Shown here: piece by piece, positions 24,915-34,920 of the stretch
Numbering within the stretch: the first letter of the stretch is position 1
Layout: each line of letters begins with the position of its first letter
Assembly (NCBI GenBank): GCA_021234155.1
Contig: JAJEKV010000014.1
Location: 8,635,563-8,699,562 of the forward strand
DNA: 64,000 nucleotides
Direction: 5' to 3'
From: Isoetes taiwanensis
Lineage: Eukaryota > Streptophyta > Lycopodiopsida > Isoetales > Isoetaceae
Made by a program: the position numbers and the translations under genes
The notes under the pieces: generated by a model
Told to the model about the DNA's origin: nothing
The model's database searches: none
What the model saw: the letters and a program-made list of their open reading frames with translations, nothing else

Positions 24915-25187
24915 CTCGGCGTGGCACTGTAGCCTTCGAGATATGATATATTATTCTTTTTCTCTCCGCGTGGCACTGTAGCCTCCGAGGCATACTTATT
25001 ATTTTGTTCTTTCTTGGCGTGGCACTGTAGCCTCCAAGGTTTTCTTCTTTTTCATTTTCTCTCGGCGTGGCAATGTAGCCTCCGAGGCAGCACTAACCAG
25101 ATGTTTATTCTGCGATGGTCATTCCGTGGACAGTTCCTGGTTGGTCGGCTGTTGTTTCTTCTTCGGCGTGGCCTTGGAGCCTCCGAG
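24915..25187 (+). repeat. Five-copy hairpin array CTCGG...CCGAG
   Basis: Five units at 24,915, 24,964, 25,013, 25,061 and about 25,161. Each has the form CTCGG-CGT-GGC-actgta-GCC-T-CCGAG. Units are 26 nt and the first four are spaced about 49 bp. Unit 3 has CTTGG paired with CCAAG, a compensatory double change. The array follows the 24.74 kb TATA box. Confidence 0.85.
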
Positions 25188-25384
25188 TGCTATTATATTC
25201 TTTTTCTAAACTGAAGTTTGGAACAGGCCCTAACTTAAAGCTCCTAACTTTCTAACGGGTCATTCTCGTTTTCAGACTTTCTAGTGCAGGTCCTTTTTTG
25301 CAGTTCTCTCGGTTGTCAGCGCCATCATGTTTGCAACGGCTCACTTCTTGGCCGACGTATGCTGGTGGCATTCAATGGGAGCAT

Positions 25385-25450
25385 TGGCGACCATTTTTCA
25401 TTAGGGGTTTCCTCAAAAGCCCGAAAATGTAGCAGGGTTTCTCATCTCGA
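25385..25450 (+). other. Degenerate terminal stem-loop of the hairpin element
   Basis: TTGGCGACCATTTTTCATTAGGGG and the downstream CTCATCTCGATGAG match the segment after the palindrome/TATA blocks at 7.59 and 11.37 kb, so the 24.65-25.45 kb block is related to those repeats and is probably an insertion into the CACTA element. Confidence 0.5.
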
Positions 25451-26219
25451 TGAGGAGCGGTAGTCGGTTTTATCACATTTGCATATACCTATAGCGGAAC
25501 AATCGTCTTTATCTAGCACTCTTCAGTTTTATCATGCTCTCGATAAATTGTCTAGTTTTGGAGCATGTTCATTTTTTCAAGTATTTCATATTTTCTATCC
25601 CCTAGTAGGGGGGTCAGTATGTACTCAAAGATTTTACAAAAGCTTAATGAGAACACCACTTCACTTCAATATATGTTTTGTCCAGGACCTTGCCATAGAA
25701 TAATACTTATTCTTCTTCTTGTTTGATTTACATTAGGAGAATAGTGAAGTCCAAATTCTTGATCTAAGAAATCTAAGAAATGAATCTATCATTGGTATGC
25801 AAGCAAAATAAGTTAAGACGTCGATTCAAGTACACGAGAGCAGTTGATTTGAGTACATGAGATTTGGACTTGCCACTTTCAACCCATTGGGAATGGTAAT
25901 GGTTCAATTACGATTCAAAATGTGAACCCTGGACACTTGAATGATCAGTTATTATATCCAACAAGTGAACTTACGACATTCAAAGATGCGATAAACTCAG
26001 TAATCATATGGCCACTATCTTTATTGAGTAATATTTCTCAATAAACTTATTGAGTTACTGTCTAGTACACTTTGTTGAATGTATTGCAATTGCAAGTTTT
26101 ATTGCAAACATATTTCTTTAAACTTGTTTCTTGTTCATATTGTCTATAAATTTGGCATATAATATAATTATTGAATATCCTTGTGATGATGTGCGATACT
26201 TAAATAATGTAAAATTGGC

Positions 26220-26791
26220 AATTTCTTCCCATAAATCTGTCATAATGCTTGTCATATCAATGCCACTTGAATGTCGCAACCACTACACATACATGGCACT
26301 TGAATGACACAATCACCACATATATATGTCATCTACATGTCAAATTAATGGCATTTGAGTGGCACAAGCACCATATATACATGTGAGAATTCATGTCATT
26401 TCCATGGCAGTTGAATGACACAATGCATGTCACTTAGAGCACACATGAATGGCACAACCAAGTCACATATATATCAGATAGCATGTCACTTAAATGACAG
26501 TTGAATGGCATAAACATGTCACAAACTGCATGTCACTTAGAACACACATGAATGGCACAACTAAGTCACATATATGTCAGAATGCAAGTCATTTAAATGG
26601 CAGTTGAATGGCATAAACACGGCACTTAAATGGCACTTAAATGACAAATATTTTGGCCACACAAAAATGGCACAAAAAGGGTGGAGGATAAAGGGCATAA
26701 ATTTGCATAAACGGCACACATCAAAAGTGCCATTTGTATACGTAAAAAATGACACTTATTTATGCCATTTATATGTATTTTTATAGTAGTG
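26220..26791. repeat. CACTA right subterminal repeats and terminus
   Basis: Many copies of ATGGCACAA, TGCCATTT, AATGGCA and ATGTCAC(T/A) lead to the terminal TATTTTTATAGTAGTG. This is the mirror of the left end. Confidence 0.85.
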
Positions 26792-26864
26792 TCGTCGTAT
26801 ACGAGTATTTTACTCATATGTACAAAAGATTGCTGTCACACGAATGCAAAAAAAAAAAGTAGTT

Positions 26865-26945
26865 GCACAAGGCAAGGTTTGAACTCGCAACTTTCTAACT
26901 ACAAGTCATGCACCTTTGTCAAATGCACTACTAATACTTGTTGAG
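26865..26945 (-). repeat. tRNA-like (SINE-type) remnant
   Basis: Read on the minus strand, GTAGTGCATTTGACA...GACTTGTAGTTAGAAAGTTGCGAGTTCAAACC resembles the anticodon and T arms of a tRNA, with a B-box-like GAGTTCAAACC. The D arm is not convincing and an extra block interrupts it. It may be the head of a SINE. Not a functional tRNA gene. Confidence 0.35.
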
Positions 26946-26988
26946 AGTATTCTCTCACATCTTCTTCATATGCATAGCTGTTTCTAAG

Positions 26989-27088
26989 AGGTTCTAGAAT
27001 ATTCTAGGACCTACATGCATGTGCGACACTTGGCACGATCTCGTCCATTGGAGTGGCGCGATCCTCACTATTGGCCTAAATATATATA
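26989..27088 (+). promoter_or_regulatory. Palindrome and TATA box of the 27-kb gypsy element
   Basis: AGGTTCTAGAATATTCTAGGACCT is a 24-bp near-perfect palindrome (one mismatched pair) 68 bp upstream of TATATATA. It probably lies in the remnant 5' LTR. Confidence 0.45.
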
Positions 27089-27419
27089 GAGGCACCTCCT
27101 TCTTGTCGAACTATTCCAGTTCAGTCTTGAACCTTTTAGGCATTTCTCCGTACTCTTGCTTGTCTTCGGGTCATTATATTCTTGTTTCTTCATCATATAT
27201 CAGTATCTTTGCCAATCTTGGCATATATCTTGCGTATTTTTCATATATTTTCCTGTGTTCACGTAGGTTCATGATAGTTTGAACTGAAATCCCTTACCGG
27301 TTCTTGCACGTTCTGATCCTAAGCATTTTTTTTGCTCATATTTGGTGATTTCGTCTCTCTGGAGGCGGTTTTGACCTTATTATAGCAAGCCCAGCCACTT
27401 ATTCAAGTATGCCAACAGT

Positions 27420-28700
27420 TGCAATTGGACAATAAACAACTCAAAGAACAGGTTGCTTCACATAAATCCGCTTCTAGCTCTGGATTGATGCCATCAGAGC
27501 CTAAGATTAGCTTGCCAGAGAAGTTTGATGGCATTCGGGCCAAGCTTCGCGGCTTTTTGAATCAGATTCGGCTTGTCATTTAGCTCCATCCTCACATGTA
27601 TCCCACAGATTGGGAACAAGTTGGATTGGTCAGTTCTCTTCTCACATGACCAGTTCTTAGTTAATTTGCTCCTTTGCCGAAGAGAAGGGCTCTAGAATTG
27701 CAAGATTTTGCTGATCTTACTGTTGAGCTTGAGGCATATTTTAGAGATACAGATCGGCAGCGCACAGCTGCTACAAGACTCAGTAATCTCAGAGCATAGT
27801 TCTCGTTCAGCTTCAGTATATGCATCGAATTTCATCAAATTGTTGTAGATACAAATTGGGATGATGTTGCACTTCGAGGTTGCTTTCGAAGGAGCTTACA
27901 TGAGAATGTCAAAAATATGTTATTATCTATAGAAGACCCCAAAACACTAGAAGACATCAGACTTATAGTTCATCGTGATAATCGTCTATTTGAGCGGAGA
28001 CAGGAAAGACGTCATCAGACTTTTTTTCCAAAAGCACAAGCAGTGCTAGTGTCTGCTCCATCCAGCATCTCTGAGGCGATAGTCCAGTGCCATGTTGATC
28101 GATCGTGCAGTTCAAGGTCCCTTGCAGCTTGAAGCAGCACCAGAGAGAGGCTAATCATTGCCTCTATTGTGGAGAAGCTGACCATATTGCTCGTGGATGC
28201 CTTGTTAAGCGTCCAAATCAATCAAAAATTCTCGGGGCCGGTCCGAATAATAGGAGTTTCTCGACGGCTGGCCGCCATCTCTCAGACTCCTCCCACACGT
28301 GATGAAGGGTATATTCCATCTGATAAGGTTAGTAAGACATTCTTTATCTCTCTAATATTAGAGTCAAATTTTGGGAGGTTGGAAGCATTGGTGCTACTTG
28401 ATAGTGATGCAAATGCTTGCTTTATGGATAATGCGTTCGCTACTAAGAACGCCATCCCTAGAAGCAAGGTTGAGCATCCCAGTCTGTCGATGTGATTCAT
28501 AGATGTGAGAACACCTTGGGTGCAGTCATAGAATGTGCTGCACCTCTTCAAGTTTCGTTCAAGGAAGCTTCTTGTAGCATTTCCTTCAATCTTATTGCTA
28601 GCCCACATTCTCTAGTAGTTTTGGGTCTGCCCTAGTTCGAGCAACATAACCCACAGATTGATTGATGTACTAGATCTTTTCAGTTTGCAGATTGTAACTC
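27420..28700 (+). pseudogene. Ty3/gypsy gag and protease, decayed
   Basis: PKISLPEKFDG (27,505) is the typical start of the gag core; ENVKNMLLSIEDPKTLEDI...DNRLFERRQERR (27,902-28,000) continues it. A zinc knuckle CLYCGEADHIARGC (CX2CX4HX4C) is at 28,158-28,200. A protease remnant around 28,330-28,460 has LLDSDANACFMD, in which the catalytic DSG has become DSD. Multiple stops and frameshifts. The tail to 29,090 is proline/valine rich and broken. Confidence 0.85.
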
Positions 28701-29172
28701 TAGTTCCAATTCATTTGTAGTTCAGACCTCTGAACCAACATCTACTTCAGTTCGTGCAGTATCATGAGCTCCTGATTCCATTCTTGCTGATATTCCAATT
28801 CTTGTTTCTGCTTCATGCCCTGATTCAAGTCTTGTCCCTGCTCCAGTTCATGCCCCAAATTCTGACCATGTTCTAGGTGATGTCCCAACTCCAGTTCCTA
28901 CTCTTTAGATTGTAAAATTTGAGCTATCTTAGACCCAAATAGGAGTCCATCCCTCATAGAGTGCGCCAGGACCACTTCCAATGGCTCTCACGTGTGTGAG
29001 TGGTCAGACCGAAATGGACCTTACTCATCCCAACTATCTCCAAATTAGATGAAATTTGTTGCAGCATCCTTAGGATGCATTCTCTAACTTAGATTGCCTA
29101 TGAACTGCATAGCACCACCTCAAATTGATAGATATCCCCAAACCCTAAAATTTCCCCAAATTAGGGTTTTGT

Positions 29173-29182
29173 CTATAAATAG
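29173..29182 (+). promoter_or_regulatory. TATA box upstream of the accessory gene B copy
   Basis: CTATAAATAGGACC preceded by AATTAGGGTTTT, 112 bp before the ATG. The same order (ATTAGGGTTT, TCTATAAATAGGACC, 113 bp, ATGGCAAC) occurs on the minus strand at 56,753-56,631. Confidence 0.65.
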
Positions 29183-29293
29183 GACCACAACCCTCATTTG
29201 CATCCTACTCCTTTGCTCCTCACTCCAAGGCAATTTTTTCAGCTCCCAGAGGCGCTTCTTTATCTGTTTGATAACCCCAGCAGCTCTAGCATC

Positions 29294-29955
29294 ATGGCAA
29301 CCTCTGCATTTAGGCGATGGTACAGTGCCATTGCTCATGTGGCTGAAGCTGACATCGACTTGGTCTTCGCTGTTTTCCAGAAGGAGATCGATGTGGATGC
29401 CACCATCAATGCTACTCCATACTACCAAGAGATCATGACTGAATTCCATGCGAAGATAGGGCCCTCTTTGGTAGAACTTCCCCCTTGCATAGGATACTTT
29501 GCACCTAGCATGGCCCTTCGTACAGCTCTGCAGGACATTCCCAAGATAGACAAGTACCTAGAAAATAAGGCTACCCGCATGCTTAACTACATGTCTGTAG
29601 CTGTAAATAGGAGGAAATATTTCTCCTACACTGCAGCTGTAGCCATATTCTTGTCCCAACGAGCCCAAACCCAGATAGGAGAACCCTCTGTTCAACCCCT
29701 AGAGCTTGAGCCCATGGCCATGGAAGCAGGCGAGGAGGAGCAGATGCTTCTGGAGTACAAAGAGACAGAGCAGGAGGAAAGAGAAAGGACGTGGGTCTGA
29801 CGTGGAAGACATCATCGACGTCGACCCCGCACAAGAAAGGCAACAAATAGAGGAGGACCTTCCGAGCTTCAAGGAGGGGTTAAGAGCGACACGGACAGCT
29901 CCGCCACTTGGATTAGGCATCACCAGTTTAACCCCGATCATCATTCCTGCTTTCC
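29294..29955 (+). pseudogene. Accessory gene B homologue (unknown family), fragment
   Basis: ATGGCAACC opens a frame to 29,800 that matches the gene at 56,631-55,117 over its first 230 residues: FRRWYSA, EADIDLVFAVFQKEIDV, PSLVELPPCIGYF, NRRKYFSYTAAVAIFLS. After a frameshift near 29,790 it continues as DPAQERQQIEEDLPSFKEGL and LGLGITSLTPIII, then stops matching. It sits where the fingers of the host gypsy RT should be. Function unknown. Confidence 0.8.
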
Positions 29956-30029
29956 TGCCCCTGCCCCTGCTCTTGCTCTTGCCCATGCTCTTGTTCCTCC
30001 TCTTGATCTTGCTCCTATCCAGGTTCCTA

Positions 30030-31385
30030 TTTCTGTGTAGGCTTGTTCACTCTTTCGAGAGTTCTTAGACATTTTTATTATCTATTTAGATGATATTCTT
30101 ATTTATTTTAAGATTCTCGAAGAGCATGAAAGGCATGTTCGACAGGTTGTCTAGAAACTTCGTGAGCATGGGTTATATGCCAAACTCAAAAAGTGTCAGT
30201 TCGATCAAAATATTGTGGAGTTTCTTTGCTATCGTATCACTTCTCCTTGAGTCTTTATGGATCTGGAGTGGCAAACACCTTCTTCCATTCAAGATATTTC
30301 GAGATTGCCCTTCCTTTGACATGCCTCATGGCAAAAGATGTGCTATTTGAATGGAGCATGAAAGTAGAAACTGTTTTCGTTACCCTGAAGCATGCTTTTA
30401 CCATGGCATAAGTTCTTACTCATGCAGATCCTTCGTGCGCATATATTGTTAAAGTATATGTTCTGCTTTTGCCCTTGGTAATATTTTGTCCATGAGCTAC
30501 ATCCGATTGCCTAACGCAAAAGTTCCAGGCTATCAAAATCAATTATCCAATTTATGACAAGGAGATGTTGGCTATAGTTGATTCTTTCGAGGAGTGGAGA
30601 CATTCCTGGAAGGATTTTCTCATAAGGTCATAGCAGATCATCCGAATCTGGAATATTTTTAGTCTGCTCAAGTGTTCAACCGTCGCCAGACTTGGTGGCA
30701 TACTCAAGTATTATCCCGCATTGATTTCGTGATCAAGTACCATCTTATACCTCTCCAAGGAAAACCTAATGCCTTGTCTCGATGCTCTTACCTTGAGCCC
30801 AAGCCGAGTGATCCTGCATTTGATCAGCAATCGCAGGTTATCCTAGGGCCTGATCGATTCTAGCTTATGGCCATCACTTTGTTCAAGAGATCTCATGATA
30901 CAAATTTGTTGGAGTCTGTTCGGGCATCTCTGCCCTCTGATCGATTGGTTCAAGATGTATTTTCACATCTTGGCTCATCATCATCTTCTCGACAAATGCG
31001 GTCTGACTATAATCATTTTGAGATTTGAGATGGACTTTTTTGTGATGGATTTCTGTATGTTCCAGATGTTGTTCCCCGACTTTGGATTCTCCAGGCTTGT
31101 CATGACTCGCCTATGATTAGACATTCTGGAGTAGCCAAGACTCTTGAACTTATTAGTCGAGAGTATTAGTGGCCTTGGCTTCATCACTCTGTCAAAGCTT
31201 TTATTTGATGTTGTGATATCTCTTGTCGAGCGAAGATTCTGAGACATCTTCCTCATGGTCTTCTTTAGCCACTTCCTGTTCCAGATAGACCTTAGAAGAG
31301 TATTTCTGTGGAGTTTATTCCAGAGCTTCCACTCTCTCGGGGGCATGATGCCATCGTGGTCGTTGTTGATCTCGTATAGGTCTTC
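30030..31385 (+). pseudogene. Ty3/gypsy RT C-terminal part, RNase H and integrase, decayed
   Basis: FREFLDIFIIYLDDILIY (RT palm, catalytic DD) at about 30,055-30,110; KLREHGLYAKLKKCQFDQ; RNase H region ending IDFVIKYHLIPLQGKPNALSR (30,720-30,790); integrase zinc finger remnants (30,900-31,210) and LPLSRGHDAIVVVVDLV (31,330-31,380), the start of the catalytic core. It breaks off there. The RT half upstream of the palm is absent, its place taken by the accessory gene fragment. The LQGKPNALSR style differs from the 48-62 kb element, so this is another clade. Confidence 0.85.
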
Positions 31386-31394
31386 CTCCTTTGA

Positions 31395-32215
31395 CATACT
31401 AACTTAATGCTTCTGGTAGTAGACGTTGTATTTGTCGTATATCGCCTTATACTTCCAGTACTTGGCCATGTCCTCCTTGTATTTCTGATCTGACTTGAGG
31501 GAGTAGATCTCCCCTACTATTGGGCTTCTTCGTGGTGTCGGGGAGGGTATCTTGGGGTATGGAGGTGGTTGCTCCTCTGCTGACGCTCGGGCCTCCTGTT
31601 GGTGTTGCTCCCGCTCGACTTGTTAGTCTGGATTGCAGGCTCCTTTCCCTCTGAGAATTGAGGTTAACAACTCTGTGTATACATTATCATCCTCATCGCT
31701 GGAGACATCACTTGTAGGGTTTGGGCGTCTGATGTTGATACGCGTCAGTATTTTGTCTATGTACTTCTTCCGCTTACCCGGCTGCTGAGGCTTCTTCGCT
31801 TTCTTCTTTGCCTGAAGCTTATCTTCATGTTCCCTCTTGTGGCATTCTTCTTCCTCCATTGTTTTCGTCGAGTGTGTCCCTCCTTCTGTTGGGCACGTTC
31901 CTCCCTATGCTTTCTGCGGGCCTCTTTCTCTTCTGACGTCCGCTTCCATTTTTTCTTTAGCTCCGCTAGTTTTTCTGGAGTTTCTACCTACACCTCTTCC
32001 ATCTGATCGTGGTTCTGGGTGGTTCCTCGATCTTCGATGTGGTCATTCTGGTCTTGGAATTGTTGGTCTTGTTCCTCGGTTTGCTCATCTTGCTACTGGG
32101 TCCGCTCTGCATTCTTGTCTTCATATTCTTCCCTCCTTTGGCAGACAACTTGTTCTTGGATATTGGGCAAAGGAGCGACCCTTTCTATTCTTGCGATCTG
32201 TTTCGTCCTTGCCAT
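31395..32215 (-). pseudogene. Second histone-H3-mimic gene (MARTKQIAR...), N-terminal part
   Basis: ATG at 32,215 opens MARTKQIARIERVAP, matching histone H3 residues 1-8 except one. The frame then runs through charged sequence with stops (after NAERTQ and MEEV), changes frame near 31,860, and continues KKAKKPQQPGKRKKYIDK...SDEDD (31,859-31,623) and QPPPYPKIPSPTPRRSPIVGEIY...YKAIYDKYNVYYQ (to about 31,425). The proline-rich and Tyr-rich end matches the same part of the 58.6-kb gene (KPPPYP..., YERKMREHNAYMKKW...YYQQ). It breaks off at about 31,395 against the gypsy integrase, so no H3 fold is present. Confidence 0.8.
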
Positions 32216-32425
32216 GTCAGACGTCAGCTGGATTAGAGCTCGGACGCTTAGAAATCGCCTGAAGGATTAGGAGCAATCCTGGAAATTGCCAAGTGTTGAA
32301 TGAGGGAGATCGGCTTGGATACTTATCGGCCTTAGGAGGTCAAATTTGTGAATTTGTCCTTTTGGGGCGTATAGTTATACCATTAGGTGTTATTTTAGGA
32401 GGAAAACATCTTTTCTTAAGGAGAG

Positions 32426-32901
32426 GACTCTCACTGTGCACAGATGGAGGGTTTGAGAAACCTTAGACATGCCTTTCGCGCACCTTGAGAGTCGTTGGCC
32501 CCGAATTGGATTTTACTAAAGAAATTAACTGGAACAAACATGCAATAATTCGAGTTTATTAGGTGCCATGATCAAGATTTGACTATTGGTTCACCTTTTT
32601 GAGATGTTTAAGTGGTCGAAAATGGCTGGAGGATTCTCATCGTGCACAGATGGGGATCTAAGAATTTCAGACATGCCTTTCGCGCACCATGAGAGTCGTT
32701 GGACCCCAAAGTGGTCCATACCTATCTGATTAATATGTTTCCTTATAAAAACAAAGCAATTTAGAACCTGATAAATCTAGTTGCGTACCTTAGGTTAGCA
32801 TTCTGAGATCCCTACCTAATTTAAAAATGTGTAGCACTCTCACCCTGCGTGGATGGGAGGTTTGAAAATCTCAGACCAGCCTTTCATGCACTATGAGAGT
32901 C
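32426..32901 (-). repeat. Three 66-68 bp hairpin repeats upstream of the H3-mimic copy
   Basis: Units at 32,426-32,493, 32,632-32,697 and 32,834-32,901. Arms ACTCTCA / TGAGAGT with inner GTGCACAGATG and GCCTTTCGCGCACC (GTGC/GCAC pairing). Spaced about 200 bp, the same size and spacing as the four hairpins near 57.0-59.1 kb, but with unrelated arm sequence. They lie 0.2-0.7 kb upstream of the MARTKQIAR start. Confidence 0.85.
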
Positions 32902-32924
32902 ATTGGGTCTATTTAGCCAATTTC

Positions 32925-33509
32925 TACTCATAAAACTTGATTTTTCTGTTCAATTTTCTGTACGTTTTTGGCCAATTAAAGATCCATTCTGCCCAAAGAC
33001 AAGTTTTGAAGATGTGTTCTTCATTTTCCTGTTCCTGCAGGCATCTTACACAGATATCAGAGTTAGACATCTTTAACCTCCATCTCTTTTTGTTAGTAGC
33101 AAGCTTTATGCCATAATTGCCACATAAAAGCCTTAATCTTCGGATAAATAGGGCTATGCCACATAACAGTAAGATTCCTGGAAGCTCTTTCGGGCTCGAT
33201 ATCCCATTTAGTATGAATAGAAATAGTTTGATTCCTGTTGAGATACCTGTAAGCCAAATTAACCCTATAACCACAAAAACCATTAATGTGCCAAAAGTCA
33301 TCAGAGTTGTGCCAATTCCCCACTGCCAGCTTTAAGGAGATACTGTTAAACAACTGCTCAGAATCATCATCCAGATCGCTTAGAACAGAATCATGATAAT
33401 TAAAATTATGGATGATCTCCTTGATATAAATAATACCTCTATTAGTCCACTGCTTGGTCATCTTGGGAAAGTTAGTGGCCAAGCACATAATGGGATCATC
33501 CAGGATCAA
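32925..33509 (-). pseudogene. LINE fragment with RT zinc-binding domain (zf-RVT)
   Basis: 33,509-33,093 encodes WHSPIYPKIKAFMWQLWHKA; after a frameshift 33,125-32,924 continues LATNKKRWRLKMSNSDICVRC...NEEHIFKTCLWAEWIF. This is the zf-RVT pattern (W..P.K...F.W, CxxC, E...H..C) from the C-terminus of plant L1-type LINEs. 5' truncated. Confidence 0.8.
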
Positions 33510-33529
33510 GAAAGGGCTCCAAAAAATTG

Positions 33530-33738
33530 GCTGATCCTGAGAAGATGCAAAAAGATCGAGATCGTAGACTTCGAGCTCAAAAAAATGATGTACAAGATGC
33601 TAATTCAAACAGTCCTCTTATATGGATGTAAGATATGGGACCAGTGTTATCTCAAGAAATGTATAAAAAATTAGAGAAGATGACCGAGTTTGCAAACACC
33701 TTATGAGATGCTATTAAAAGAGGCGGGCCTGCTATCAG
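33530..33738 (+). pseudogene. LINE ORF2 C-terminal fragment
   Basis: Encodes KMMYKMLIQTVLLYGCKIWDQCY, the LLYG.E.W region also seen at 4.7 and 16.3 kb. It is cut off by the pentanucleotide tail of the minus-strand LINE. Confidence 0.6.
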
Positions 33739-33841
33739 TAGAATAGAATAGAATAGAATAGAATAGAATAGAATAGAATAGAATAGAATAGAATAGAATA
33801 GAATAGAATAGAATAGAATAGAATAGAATAGAATAGAATAG
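33739..33841. repeat. (GAATA)n pentanucleotide microsatellite
   Basis: About 20 units, the 3' tail of the minus-strand LINE. Confidence 0.97.
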
Positions 33842-34556
33842 ATTTTTTATCGTCCACGGAGATCAATTGGCCTATGGGACCCAAACAAAAAGAGAGCAGC
33901 AAGCATATTCTTTGTCGGGATTCCTCCCCCTCCCAGAAGGTGGAAAAACTTTAGCAGTAATAAGTATGCTGGTACATTGTACAATTGTGTAGGACAATTC
34001 AATACTGTCTCGGAGGACGCAACTGAGTCCATGTATCCATAACCTCCTAGAAGTATGAACCCAACAAGCCCACGGACGTCGTATTCAATAACTCATGTAG
34101 TGGCTGGTCAGGCACAACTAACCGAACATACCGAGCTCGGATATGGGCAAACGCTGGGCAGATATAGAGGGCATGACATTCATCTTCAATGGCGCCCTGG
34201 TGGCAACACTGACAAAGCCTATCCTCTCGTGCTTCTCGGGTCCAACGCCATGTCTCAATGCGGAGACGATGTGCACCCGTAGGATTGGCTTGCTGCTGAT
34301 AGTGTGCCATCTTAACGTGTGTCAGAGCATCTGCATCCCAGAGCTTGCAAAGGAAACTAGCATCTAGGTACAGCTTTAGTGCATTGTGATCCTGTACGCA
34401 TTTGTTTGCCTGTACATCCCAACGTGAGAACCACTGATTGTCTTTCCAGCAGGCTTTGAGGCATTGGGGACCCATTGCGATGGCCAAAGCAAGGTTGGAC
34501 AAATGCGTATCACACATAGCGACCACCTTCTGGAAGTAAATAATATGGCGTTCCAA
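33739..34556 (-). pseudogene. 5'-truncated LINE with (TTCTA)n tail
   Basis: 34,556-34,047 encodes the LINE C-terminus: LAIAMGPQCLKACWKDN, LYLDASFLCKLWDADALTHVKMAHYQ, and the knuckle CQCCHQGAIEDECHALYICPAF. It is followed by a stem-loop (33,955-33,895), GGGTCCCATAGGCC, CCGTGGACGATAAAA and about 20 TTCTA units (33,841-33,739, seen as GAATA on +). Nearly open, so a relatively young copy. Confidence 0.88.
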
Positions 34557-34619
34557 TGCAGCCCGTTGAAGGGATAGAAAACATGTCTCCTGGAGTAGGA
34601 TCTGGTATGGAACTGTGGA

Positions 34620-34920
34620 CTTTACCCCATTATGGCAAGTTTAACAAAAGGATTTGCAGGGGTAGAGTTTGTGTGGAAAATGGGTTTGGGATTGTCAAAG
34701 AGAAATTCAGAATTCTCAAACATCTACTTGTGCATAATGGAAAGGCCTCCAAGATCATACACGCAGCTTGTATAAGACATGGATATGTTGCCAATTGAAG
34801 AAGAATCTGAACCAGTTTATTACTATGAAACTGAAGCTATGAACATGAGTCTAAAAAAACAAGGAGATCAGGTGAGGCTTGTGTTGTTTGAAAACTTGGA
34901 TGGCCATGTGTTGCTGTAGA
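34620..34920 (+). pseudogene. PIF/Harbinger transposase C-terminal remnant
   Basis: RVCVENGFGIVKEKFRIL resembles the R..VE.AFG.LK.RFRIL block of Harbinger (DDE_Tnp_4) transposases; after a frame change near 34,770, DMDMLPIEEESEP...KKQGDQVRLVLFENL fits the terminal helix. No catalytic residues upstream survive. The associated MYB-like protein gene is at 37.2-36.2 kb in the opposite orientation. Confidence 0.6.

Larger units (their letters stand above)
16569..26791. mobile_element. Complete CACTA (En/Spm) DNA transposon, 10.2 kb
   Basis: The left end reads CACTACTACAAAAATA. The right end is its inverse with one mismatch (TATTTTTATAGTAGTG). Both ends are flanked by TCG (16,566-16,568 and 26,792-26,794), the 3-bp target duplication typical of CACTA elements. 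Inside lie a TNP2-like transposase gene on the minus strand, a second gene on the plus strand, subterminal repeats at both ends and a hairpin-array insertion. The transposase reading frame appears broken in several places, so the copy is probably immobile on its own. Confidence 0.93.

Noticed and set aside
24915-25187. Regularly spaced palindromic repeats as a CRISPR array
   Set aside because: Plant nuclear context, degenerate units, T-rich related spacers and no cas genes.
26865-26945. A functional tRNA gene
   Set aside because: D arm and acceptor pairing are not convincing; at most a SINE head or pseudogene.
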